Shown: positions 8,648 to 17,394, counted from the stretch's first letter. The stretch: 35,959 bases of DNA from Candidatus Amesbacteria bacterium RBG_19FT_COMBO_48_16 (GCA_001775555.1 MEXE01000037.1:1-35959); one strand, 5' to 3'. Numbers and translations: made by a program. Notes: generated from the sequence alone by a model not told the origin.

Positions 8648-8657
8648 GTCTTAAATT

Positions 8658-9896
8658 CTACTTCCGGGGAGTGATTTTGTCGTGACCCATGTAGGGGCGG
8701 AGGACTTCGGGGATGGTGACCGAACCATCAGCGTTTTGGTAATTTTCCAGGATGGCCAAGGGGGTGCGGGAAGTGGCTATAGCGGTACCGTTTAACATAT
8801 GGATAAAATCGATGGCTCCGTTTTGGCGCTTGAACCTAATGTTTAAATTCCTGGCTTGGTAATCAGTACAATTGGAGGTGGAAGTGACTTCCCCGTAGTC
8901 ACCCCGGGTGGGCATCCAGGCCTCGATATCAAATTTTCTGGCGGCCATGCCGCCCAAGTCCCCGGTGCACATTTCCAAAACCCGATACGGCAAACCTAAG
9001 GCCTGATATATTTTTTCTTCCATATCCAAAATATGTAAATGATATTTGTCGGATTCTTCGGGGGTACAGTAGATAAACATTTCGGCTTTGGTGAATTGAT
9101 GGACACGATATAAACCCTTGGAGTATTTACCGTAGGCGCCTTGTTCCTGGCGGAAGCAGTGGGAATAACCGATATATTTAATGGGAAGGTTTTGAACGGG
9201 TATTATTTCATCGGCATGTTTACCGGCCAGAGTAACTTCGGCTGTGGCAATTAACCCGAGGTCTTCGCCTTCGATGGTATAGGTCTGGGCTTCATTGCCT
9301 TTGGGCATGTAGCCGGTACCTAAATAGTATCGGGCTTTGGCCAGGTCCGGGGTGATAACCGGCAGGAAACCTTCTTTCTGCAATAAATCAAAAGTAAACC
9401 GGACCAGAGCCAGTTCTAATAGTGCGCCGTCACCGTACCAGTAGTAAAACTGGGAGCCAACTACTTTGGCCCCGGTAACGAAATCCAAAATATTTAGATA
9501 TTTACCCAATTCCAGATGATCCTTGGGCTGAAAGTCAAATTTGCGGGGGACTCCCCACTTTCTGACTTCGACATTCTCTGTTTCGTTTTTACCAAGCGGA
9601 GCTTCGGGTCGGGGGAGGTTGGGAATTTGACTTAATATTTCTTCCAATTGAGATTTTGTCTTATCTGCTTCCGACTCAATTTGCTTGAGCTCGGTTTTAA
9701 GTTTCTTACCCTCGCCTATCTGATCTTTGGTAAGGGCATTGCGGGAAGCGCGCAGGGTTTCACTGGTATGCAGGTGCCGGCGATACTGAGTGTCCAGTTT
9801 TTGTGCCTGGTCAACCAGGTCGGGATCGTAACCTTTGGCAGACACACCTTTTTTTACCAGGTCGGATTGTTCGCGAATTAGCTTGATGTCTAACAT
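8658..9896 (-). CDS. serS: Seryl-tRNA synthetase
   Basis: MLDIKLIREQSDLVKKGVSAKG N-terminus; class II motifs YSHCFRQEQGAYGK and TSTSNCTDYQARNLNIRF. Confidence 0.98.
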   Translation of the reverse strand: MLDIKLIREQSDLVKKGVSAKGYDPDLVDQAQKLDTQYRRHLHTSETLRASRNALTKDQIGEGKKLKTELKQIESEADKTKSQLEEILSQIPNLPRPEAPLGKNETENVEVRKWGVPRKFDFQPKDHLELGKYLNILDFVTGAKVVGSQFYYWYGDGALLELALVRFTFDLLQKEGFLPVITPDLAKARYYLGTGYMPKGNEAQTYTIEGEDLGLIATAEVTLAGKHADEIIPVQNLPIKYIGYSHCFRQEQGAYGKYSKGLYRVHQFTKAEMFIYCTPEESDKYHLHILDMEEKIYQALGLPYRVLEMCTGDLGGMAARKFDIEAWMPTRGDYGEVTSTSNCTDYQARNLNIRFKRQNGAIDFIHMLNGTAIATSRTPLAILENYQNADGSVTIPEVLRPYMGHDKITPRK

Positions 9897-9916
9897 AATT
9901 TAATCTTAACAGTAAT

Positions 9917-9941
9917 AAAAAAACTCGCAAATGTTTGCGAG
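9917..9941 (-). terminator. Intrinsic terminator/attenuator just upstream of the serS start
   Basis: Minus strand CTCGCAAA-CA-TTTGCGAG followed by T7, ending about 20 nt before the serS ATG. Confidence 0.8.
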
Positions 9942-10011
9942 CTGCGGTTTCAGGTGCCACCTCAACTAATACTTAATTTGGAAGCTGTTACGGGCTGACC
10001 CGGGCTACTTC

Positions 10012-10032
10012 GCCCTTCGACAAGCTCAGGGC
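10012..10032. repeat. REP-like palindrome GCCCTTCGACAAGCTCAGGGC
   Basis: Imperfect palindrome; its core CCCTTCGACAAGCTCAGGG recurs at 17703-17723. Confidence 0.85.
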
Positions 10033-10091
10033 TATGAAGCCAGCATCGTCCGATGGAATTCGGACTCAAGCGCTTTTTTAACTTAGAGCGT

Positions 10092-10120
10092 ATTTTAATC
10101 CTTTTGCAAGGGTTGATCAA
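10092..10120 (-). promoter_or_regulatory. Candidate serS leader promoter
   Basis: Minus strand TTGATC (10120-10115), 17-nt spacer, TAAAAT (10097-10092). Confidence 0.45.
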
Positions 10121-10637
10121 GCGTCAAACTGGGTGCCGATTTTCTTTTTTCTCTTTTCCTAAATGCCTGGTCATTTTCCATGGCAATTATTCTTATTCTA
10201 TCTAAAATCTCTCCTGGTACAGCCGCCAGAGACGGAAAATTTAAGGTGTTTAAAGCTCCCGTAAAACCGTATTGAATACACCATTCCATGGCTTTTATTT
10301 CTTCTTGAGAAGGATAAAAATTAGCAGACATATGACCTGCGTTTGGATTTTTTGGCATAGAATCGGAAATGGCAATCGCAGCTTCGGTAAGTTTAAATAA
10401 ATAGGAAGCAGGGCCTAAAAGAGCATTCGGATCATCCCGAACTACAAACCTGGCTGTTCGGGCTTCATCGATAAGAACTTGAATTGCTCCAATTTGTAAT
10501 ACCGCAAGACGGACCGGCCCTAAAGCAGGATAAATTTCTGCCGTTAAATTATCGATATTTCCAGCGCCCACATCTTTTCTTGCGTTTTCAACCTGCTGAT
10601 TGTAAGTTAATTCTGAAGGTGGTTCCTGTTCGGCCAT
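10095..10637 (-). CDS. Hypothetical protein
   Basis: 180 aa ORF co-oriented with neighbours; no recognised motif. Confidence 0.6.
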   Translation of the reverse strand: MAEQEPPSELTYNQQVENARKDVGAGNIDNLTAEIYPALGPVRLAVLQIGAIQVLIDEARTARFVVRDDPNALLGPASYLFKLTEAAIAISDSMPKNPNAGHMSANFYPSQEEIKAMEWCIQYGFTGALNTLNFPSLAAVPGEILDRIRIIAMENDQAFRKREKRKSAPSLTLDQPLQKD

Positions 10638-10651
10638 GATGGCTGATTATA

Positions 10652-11218
10652 CTACAGGCCGATCTGTGAGGCAATTTGCTGCATGGCGGAGAGGGAGAGA
10701 GCGATAAAGTCATCGAGCTCTATACCCAGTTTTTCCTGACAGAGTGCGATTTGTTCGCGATGCGCTCCGGCGGCAAAAGATTTTTGGGGGAATTTTTTCA
10801 GAACCGCTTCTACAGTCACCGAAGAAAGTTTTTTGTCCGGCATGACTAAAGCTACAGCCACTATCAGGCCGGTGAGCTCGTCACTGCAGTAAAGGGACCA
10901 TTCGAGGTAGTTTGCGGGCTGGTTTTGGCCGGTATGGACGAAGTTGTGAGAAAGGATGGCGGAGAGAATCTCCTGATCAGTCTCCCCCATTTCAGTCAGC
11001 CACGCGTGCATTAGAAGAGTGTGTTTGGCCGGAGTATCTTTGGATAATTCATAATCGCCGTCGTGCAGAAGTCCCACTATCCCCCACTTCTGGGCTGAAG
11101 CTTCGAAGTGCTTCGCTAACGCTCGCATCACCGCCTCCACTGCCAGACAATGGCGGCGCAAGTTCCGGTTTTGCATCCGGGAAGTCAGTAGCTGCCAAGC
11201 TTGGTCCCTGGTGATCAT
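10652..11218 (-). CDS. HD-domain phosphohydrolase-like protein
   Basis: RRHCLAVEAVMRALAKHF...WGIVGLLHDGDYE pattern of HD-superfamily metal-dependent hydrolases. Confidence 0.8.
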   Translation of the reverse strand: MITRDQAWQLLTSRMQNRNLRRHCLAVEAVMRALAKHFEASAQKWGIVGLLHDGDYELSKDTPAKHTLLMHAWLTEMGETDQEILSAILSHNFVHTGQNQPANYLEWSLYCSDELTGLIVAVALVMPDKKLSSVTVEAVLKKFPQKSFAAGAHREQIALCQEKLGIELDDFIALSLSAMQQIASQIGL

Positions 11219-11233
11219 AAATATAGGTTTAAA

Positions 11234-12724
11234 CTAAGGTGAATGGGTCTTTGAGGATGAAAAAGGGCGGAGGGTAGGGAAAAGAATGACTTCTTTGATA
11301 ATGGGGGTGTTGGTAAACAGCATTACCATTCGATCGATACCGATTGCTATTCCACAAGTTGGCGGAAAACCATGTTCAATAGCTTCTAGGTAGTCATAAT
11401 CTGTTTGATGGGCTTCTTCGAATCCGGCTTTTTCTCTTTTCTTTTCTTCAATAAATCGCTGATATAAATCCAGTGGATCATTTAATTCTGTATAGTTATT
11501 ACCCAGTTCGGAACCGAAGGCAAACATTTCAAATCTCTGAGTAAATCTTGGATCGGGACATTTTTTAGCCAAGGGAGAAATTTCGATAGGATAGTTGTAT
11601 ATAATTGTTGGTTGGACAAGCTTTTCTTCTACGGCTTCCTCAAAAACAAACGCGATAATTTCGCCAATTTTATTCAATTTATTGAGCAATTTTAATTTTT
11701 CTTTGGGAATTTCCAGCTTTGAGATGGCGATTTTTGCTTCCTCAGTCGTTTGCCAATCTAAAGGATTTAGATGACAAAATTCTTTGATAGCTCCAACATA
11801 GCTGTATCTTTTCCAAGGCCGTTTTACATCCATTGCTAAACCCTGGTAATTAATTTGAGTGGTACCTAGTACTTTTTTGGCCGCATACTCAAATATTTCT
11901 TCGATCATGTCCATCCCATACTGATAATCTTGAAAAGCTATCATAGCTTCAAACATGGTAAATTCCGGATTATGGTCATGATCCACTCCTTCATTTCTAA
12001 AGACCTTAGTAATCTCGTACACTTTCTCAAATCCACCGACAATTAGTCTTTTTAAGTACATTTCATCCGAAATTCGCAGATAAAAATCGCTACCCAAGAC
12101 TTCGTGGTGAGTAATGAATGGTTTGGCAAAACCTCCGCCATATATGGGTTGAAGAGTGGGGGTTTCAACTTCTAAAAAACCTTTGGTGTCCAGGTATTTT
12201 CGAATAGATGATATAATTTTAGTTCTGAGTTCGAACTTAGTTTTTATCTCCGAATTTAATAGCAAATCCAAATATTTTTTGCGATATCGCTCTTCGACGT
12301 CTTTCAGACCATCCCATTCGTTGGGTATGGGGCGCAGAGTTTTGGCAAGAAGCTCGAAATAGGCTATATCGATCGTGATTTCACCCGCCTGGGTAGTAAT
12401 GATTTCGCCGGAAACACCCAGGAAATCTCCCACATCAAAATACTGCAGGAGGTCAAATTTGTCCGCCAGTTTATTTTTGGCAAACATGAGCTGAATTTCA
12501 CCCGTTGCGTCACGCAGATCGGCAAAAATTACCTGCCCGTGCTGACGCCAGCGCCAGAGACGGCCGACTGTGGAGACGCTCTTGCCGTGTTTCTGGCGAG
12601 CGCTAGAGACAGAGATAGAGACTTGCGAATACTTTGACGGGTAGGGATCGATACCGAGACTGCGGAGTTTGGCCAATTTTTGCAAACGGATATTACGTAT
12701 TTCCTCAAGACGGGAGTCGGCCAT
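11234..12724 (-). CDS. lysS: Lysyl-tRNA synthetase, class II
   Basis: 496 aa; FRNEGVDHDHNPEFTMFEAMIAFQDY, GFPPTCGIAIGIDRMVMLFTNTPIIKEVILFPTLRP. Confidence 0.97.
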   Translation of the reverse strand: MADSRLEEIRNIRLQKLAKLRSLGIDPYPSKYSQVSISVSSARQKHGKSVSTVGRLWRWRQHGQVIFADLRDATGEIQLMFAKNKLADKFDLLQYFDVGDFLGVSGEIITTQAGEITIDIAYFELLAKTLRPIPNEWDGLKDVEERYRKKYLDLLLNSEIKTKFELRTKIISSIRKYLDTKGFLEVETPTLQPIYGGGFAKPFITHHEVLGSDFYLRISDEMYLKRLIVGGFEKVYEITKVFRNEGVDHDHNPEFTMFEAMIAFQDYQYGMDMIEEIFEYAAKKVLGTTQINYQGLAMDVKRPWKRYSYVGAIKEFCHLNPLDWQTTEEAKIAISKLEIPKEKLKLLNKLNKIGEIIAFVFEEAVEEKLVQPTIIYNYPIEISPLAKKCPDPRFTQRFEMFAFGSELGNNYTELNDPLDLYQRFIEEKKREKAGFEEAHQTDYDYLEAIEHGFPPTCGIAIGIDRMVMLFTNTPIIKEVILFPTLRPFSSSKTHSP

Positions 12725-12733
12725 GAAGTGATT

Positions 12734-13192
12734 TTACTCGATGGTTACGATGGTGTACAGAATCTTACCCGCGGGAGCAGTGACTTCCACTTTGTCCCCG
12801 ACTTTCTTGCCAATCAAAGCCTGACCCAGTGGTGAAGACATAGAGATCTTCTTTTCGGCAGGATCGGCTTCCCACTCCCCCACTATTTTGTAAACCACGT
12901 GGGTTGAGTTCACCCGGACGGTGACGGTGTGGCCAAAGCTAATTTGGGAATTAGAAGACGGGGTTGTCACCTTGGCAATTCTGATAATATCCTCGAGCTC
13001 GGCAATACGGCCGTCTATAAAAGTCAGCTCTTCCTTGGCACTAATGTAATCGCTATTCTCGGACAAATCACCCATATCACGGGCGGCGGTTAAGCGGGCT
13101 ACCTGGGCAGGGCGGCGGTTATCGACCAGATCCGCTAACTCGGCCTTGAGAGTATCCAAGCCGGCTTGAGTGATGAGTATGTTTTGGTGCAT
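12734..13192 (-). CDS. greA: Transcription elongation factor GreA
   Basis: RLTAARDMGDLSENSDYISAKEELTFIDGRIAELEDII; SPLGQALIGKKVGDKVEVTAPAG. Confidence 0.96.
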   Translation of the reverse strand: MHQNILITQAGLDTLKAELADLVDNRRPAQVARLTAARDMGDLSENSDYISAKEELTFIDGRIAELEDIIRIAKVTTPSSNSQISFGHTVTVRVNSTHVVYKIVGEWEADPAEKKISMSSPLGQALIGKKVGDKVEVTAPAGKILYTIVTIE

Positions 13193-13374
13193 AGATTTCA
13201 GAAAGAATTTCTAAAAAAAATAAGCCGCGCCTGGTTGGCGGGGCCAATGTTACTTTACCTAGGGTATTTTACTCACCTGTCAAGTAGTTGTCAATCGAGG
13301 CTAATTACATCTAATTCAGCCTGTTTAATCAGGCTATTTATGAGAAAACAATCCTGGTAAAATACATTACGACC

Positions 13375-13447
13375 GGCCCCATCGTCTAGTGGCCTAGGAC
13401 ACCAGGTTCTCATCCTGGTAACCGGGGTTCAAATCCCCGTGGAGTCA
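13375..13447 (+). tRNA. tRNA-Glu (CUC), copy 1
   Basis: GGCCCCA...CCAGG-TTCTCAT-CCTGG anticodon arm, CGGGG-TTCAAAT-CCCCG T arm, TGGAGTC-A; acceptor stem has a C4xA69 mismatch; no encoded CCA. Confidence 0.9.
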
Positions 13448-13514
13448 CAAAATCCCCTGTTTCCAACCTTTAGAAAAAAGTATAGGTTGATAATTAACAG
13501 AATTTAAACAACTT

Positions 13515-14822
13515 ATGTTAGACCAGCTTGACCTACAGGAAAAAGACCAAACTTCTACGCATAAGGAAAACCCGCAGGGGATAGCGCCAATATTGAAAGG
13601 TCTTGCGCGTATAGCTATCACAAGAACAAGAACTTATAATCCAGAAGAAGTTGGGGGTTTGGCTCGTACTGAACGATTTCGCAGAAATATTGAGAAAGTA
13701 CAAATCATTGCACATAAGGCCGGGGGTGGTGAAATGCCCGAAGGAACACTTGTCGCAATGGAGAAAGCCTTAAAAAACGGCGCTGACTGGCTTGATGTTG
13801 ATTTGCGGATGTCAGAGGATAACATACTTGTAATATCTCACTCTCCTACGGCTGAAGATGTTGATGAAAGTAGCAAAGTGAAAGGTGATATTTCAGAACT
13901 AAATTTAGCAGAAATAAAAAAACTTGACGCCGGTCATAATTTTACAAATAATGAGCATGATTTTCCTTACAGGGGGCAAGGAATAACGGTTCCTACTCTA
14001 GATGAAGCATTGACGGCTTTTCCTCAAAGTCGTTTTACAATCCATTTATTAGGGCAGAAGGAAGACATTGAAGAAGAACTAGTAAAAGTAATCGAAAAAT
14101 ATAATGCATTCGACAGGGTATTTGTAGCTGGTTTTTCGGAAGGACCGCTTATTAAAGTCAAAGAATTATCCGGTGGTAGGATAAAACGAGGTGCGGGCGC
14201 AAAAGAAACAATTGGCTTTATGGACGCTGTTAAACGCGGGGAAATGCCTTCGTCGGTAGATTTTGATTTTTTCGTTCCCGGGGGTGAAGAAGCTCAATCT
14301 GCTGGGAAAATGTACGAGAAACTTGGAGCTAAACTTATGGATATAGCGAGACAGAAGAAACTGCCCGATATAGATTTTATTGTCACATGTAAAAGTCTGG
14401 GGATTCCCATTTATATTTGGACTGTAAACGACAAAGAAGAAATGATGCTTTGGATTGCGCTTGGAGTGGACGGTATATATACGGATTATCCGTCTCAACT
14501 TAACGAGATAAAAATGCAATATCCTGAAAAACCCTTTGATTTTATTGAAAACTTTGGGGAATACCTCGTTGATGGTCTTGCCGACTGGGTTATTACTTAT
14601 GCCGCAGCAAATAACTTAGGTTGGGAGAACCGCATGCCTACAGCGGATGAAATAGTAGCAGAGGTTAAAAATATGGAATTTAATTCTACAAAGAGAGCAG
14701 ATGGAGTAATCCGTATTGAAAGGCAACTGCAAGATATTGCTGATAAGGTTCTGCAAGAGAATGCTCCAGAATTGGATCCAAGGCTTGAAGAAGTGTTAAT
14801 ACTTGCTACAAACAAACTTTAA
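13515..14822 (+). CDS. Glycerophosphodiester phosphodiesterase family protein
   Basis: IIAHKAGGGEMPEGTLVAMEKALKNGADWLDVDLRMSEDNILVISHS and C-terminal GIPIYIWTVNDKEEMMLWIALGVDGIYTDYP. Confidence 0.85.
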   Translation: MLDQLDLQEKDQTSTHKENPQGIAPILKGLARIAITRTRTYNPEEVGGLARTERFRRNIEKVQIIAHKAGGGEMPEGTLVAMEKALKNGADWLDVDLRMSEDNILVISHSPTAEDVDESSKVKGDISELNLAEIKKLDAGHNFTNNEHDFPYRGQGITVPTLDEALTAFPQSRFTIHLLGQKEDIEEELVKVIEKYNAFDRVFVAGFSEGPLIKVKELSGGRIKRGAGAKETIGFMDAVKRGEMPSSVDFDFFVPGGEEAQSAGKMYEKLGAKLMDIARQKKLPDIDFIVTCKSLGIPIYIWTVNDKEEMMLWIALGVDGIYTDYPSQLNEIKMQYPEKPFDFIENFGEYLVDGLADWVITYAAANNLGWENRMPTADEIVAEVKNMEFNSTKRADGVIRIERQLQDIADKVLQENAPELDPRLEEVLILATNKL

Positions 14823-14979
14823 GCGAAAAAGTTTATTTAATCCTCTGCAGAAAAATTTAAATTAGACCTATTAGTAGATTACTCATGTAAATCTCTTAAA
14901 GTTATAAATTGACTATTCTGTGAGTTTGGAATAATAAAACGACGGGTCACAAATAAACTTCACTTTCCGGCAGGGCTTG

Positions 14980-15143
14980 ATATACCCATTAAACTGGAAT
15001 TTGCGAAATGGCTTGAAGCCGGAATACCCAGAGAACCCTTTCCAGACGCTGCTGCGTTGGTCTCTTTGGTATCCCTCGCTTTGCTCGTGATGGGTATATA
15101 TCCAGCGTACCGGTTTTGCAAACCTGAGTACGCTGACTATAGT
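14980..15143 (+). repeat. Structured intergenic repeat, copy 1 (full length)
   Basis: ATATACCCAT...ATGGGTATAT outer arms; inner hairpin ATACCCAGAGAACC...GGTCTCTTTGGTAT; tail hairpin AGCGTAC-C-GGTTT-TGC-AAACC-TGA-GTACGCT; ends TATAGT. Confidence 0.9.
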
Positions 15144-15176
15144 AAGATTAAAATATAGTAATTTGGGAAAAGCGTC

Positions 15177-15719
15177 ATGAATAAAACACTGGCAGTCGGG
15201 ATTGGGGGTGTGGTAATGTTGGCAGGTGCAGTCTGGTTTTTTGGCCGGGGGGTCTCAGGTAACGCTGGCTCCCTAGCCTTGGCGGTACCAACGATGGCTC
15301 TGCAGCCAACAGCCGGGGTTTCTACAAATTCCGGTACACTTGTTGAAGCGACAGCAGCGGTAAAACCTACAACTTCTATGCAGGATATAACGGAATTAAA
15401 AATCGAAGATATCAAGATCGGTGAAGGTGAAACAGCGGAATCGGGAGATACGGTAGTAATGCATTATACCGGTACATTTGTGGACGGAACTAAATTTGAC
15501 AGCTCGCTGGGTCGGGGCCAACCGTTTAGTACCAAGGTCGGGGTGGGGCAGGTAATTGAAGGCTGGGACAAGGGAGTCCCGGGAATGAAAGTGGGAGGCC
15601 GGCGGAAACTGTATATTCCATCTGAGATGGGGTATGGCGCAAGAGGGGCAGGGGGGGTAATCCCTCCGAATGCGGATTTAATTTTTGAAGTGGATTTGCT
15701 TGAGGTAAAGAAAAGTTGA
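15177..15719 (+). CDS. FKBP-type peptidyl-prolyl cis-trans isomerase, membrane-anchored
   Basis: N-terminal hydrophobic segment; GDTVVMHYTGTFVDGTKFDSSLGRGQPFSTKVGVGQVIEGWDKGVPGMKVGGRRKLYIPSEMGYGARGAGGVIPPNADLIFEVDLLEV. Confidence 0.96.
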   Translation: MNKTLAVGIGGVVMLAGAVWFFGRGVSGNAGSLALAVPTMALQPTAGVSTNSGTLVEATAAVKPTTSMQDITELKIEDIKIGEGETAESGDTVVMHYTGTFVDGTKFDSSLGRGQPFSTKVGVGQVIEGWDKGVPGMKVGGRRKLYIPSEMGYGARGAGGVIPPNADLIFEVDLLEVKKS

Positions 15720-16078
15720 TCAAAACAATAACTCTTATTGGCATTAGGTCACACTTTTTGGTAAATCATAATATCCATAATGCGGTGGTTCATGCGATTG
15801 CATATCAAAGTCGAGGGCCACAAGTTGGTGGAGTAAGTATCACACACCGGGTGTGAAATGTCGGCTTCTGGCCAAAGCCTCGCGTTTCACGAGCAAATCC
15901 GGGTGGGGTTACCTTTCGGCAAGTTTGTTCTAAATGTAGTCAAAAAGTTTAGTGTGTTTGAAAGACTTTGAAGAATAGTAATGCCCTGATCCACACTCCG
16001 GACTGGAATAAAAATCCGTAAATAGCATAATTGGAACATTGATGACATAGTATATAAATACAAGCTAGAACAAGGAAA

Positions 16079-17353
16079 ATGAAAATCTTATGCAGAATAT
16101 TAATAATAAATATTTTGATATTGGCTTTATTTATTCCTTACCTTGTGTTTGCCGGGAAATCTGCCGCAACGCAGGTAGCGACTCCTGGTGATGCAAATAA
16201 CGATGGACGGGTTGACGGAATAGATTATGTGATATGGTTTAATAATTATGGACAAATTTCTCAAGGAGGCAGTAGTGTCGGAGATTTTAATAACGATACA
16301 AAGATAGACGGAGTGGATTATGTGATATGGTTTAATAATTACGGTTTTGTTGTACCACCCTCGAGTCCAACACCTTCAAAAATTCCAACTTCGACACCGG
16401 CACCATCGTCTTTTCACTCATGTACGGGGCCGGTGGTAACTCTGAGCGGAATCGTTGATCAGTATTATAGAGTAGGTACCGTCGTTAACGGAACGACGTA
16501 TGATTTACGATCCTGGTATTCTAATGCTGTTGGTGTCACAAGCAGCATGGCGTTCAAAGTAGGTTTGGATAACGGGCCGCTTGATTTATGTGTGAAGGGT
16601 GGTGTCGTCAATGGACATATAGATCCGACGTGGGATTGGGCGACAACTCATAATTTTGGGGGTGGCGGGTTAGAAACCTGGTCGAGTCGATACGATTCAA
16701 TGGAATTGGTGCGGATTCATAATGTAGAAGACGGTTGGAAACCCCGGGAATTTCCGGAGTTTGGCAATACCGGTATTATGCAGATGAGATACGCATATAT
16801 GACCGGCATCCGTGATGATTCAATAGAGAATGACGATTTCATGCCCGGTTTTGTCGAAGATAGCCTTTTTGACGGCGTAGACACATTTCTCTCTGAGCAG
16901 AATCAAAGCGGAGGAATACCGACTACTTTGGGGCCGGGTGAGGACCTTAATATTCGTGTTACCCGAAGTTATATTAGACTGTATTCGACCAACAGCAGCG
17001 GGAAGAGTAATCCCGGACGGTGGTTTAAATGGCAACCCCGTGGTACCCAAAATCATAATTTGGTTATTACTGATTCTGTGTTTGCTACTCACGGACCATC
17101 TCCGCGGGATGGCTGGTCTGCTCTCAATTTTCCTGAGGGTACTATTTTTGTCGGGACAAACTATATCCTGTGGTTAGGTACTCCCGGGGGGTATAAAGCG
17201 GTGATTCCGTCCGGTGTCATATTTCTCGAAGGCCAACCCGCACAAGATAAATGGAGCCAGACACGAAACACCTGGTTGACTGCTCACGGTTATGATCCAC
17301 GACCTGTAGATGATTGGAATCCTATGGATGACCCTGTCGTAGCTCCCAGATGA
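16079..17353 (+). CDS. Secreted dockerin-containing protein with predicted beta-helix-like C-terminal domain
   Basis: Signal peptide; two dockerin-type repeats GDANNDGRVDGIDYVIWFNNYG / GDFNNDTKIDGVDYVIWFNNYG; PTP-rich linker; C-terminal region with IRDDSIENDDFMPGFVEDSLFDGVDTFLSEQN. Confidence 0.85.
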   Translation: MKILCRILIINILILALFIPYLVFAGKSAATQVATPGDANNDGRVDGIDYVIWFNNYGQISQGGSSVGDFNNDTKIDGVDYVIWFNNYGFVVPPSSPTPSKIPTSTPAPSSFHSCTGPVVTLSGIVDQYYRVGTVVNGTTYDLRSWYSNAVGVTSSMAFKVGLDNGPLDLCVKGGVVNGHIDPTWDWATTHNFGGGGLETWSSRYDSMELVRIHNVEDGWKPREFPEFGNTGIMQMRYAYMTGIRDDSIENDDFMPGFVEDSLFDGVDTFLSEQNQSGGIPTTLGPGEDLNIRVTRSYIRLYSTNSSGKSNPGRWFKWQPRGTQNHNLVITDSVFATHGPSPRDGWSALNFPEGTIFVGTNYILWLGTPGGYKAVIPSGVIFLEGQPAQDKWSQTRNTWLTAHGYDPRPVDDWNPMDDPVVAPR

Positions 17354-17394
17354 CCTTGCATACCCCCACTAAATTTCGAGCTTGAAATGCCCGG

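Larger units (their letters stand above)
9917..10085 (-). promoter_or_regulatory. T-box-like attenuator leader for serS (candidate)
   Basis: Roughly 190-nt leader; minus strand GAGGTGGCACC (9963-9953) resembles the T-box core (UGGN), followed by ACCGC and the terminator; upstream hairpins GTCCGA-ATTCCA-TCGGAC and CGGG-TCAG-CCCG. Confidence 0.5.

Noticed and set aside
15720-16078. Possible decayed ORF or transposon remnant between the FKBP and dockerin genes
   Set aside because: No frame gives a recognisable protein; only a short palindrome can be supported.
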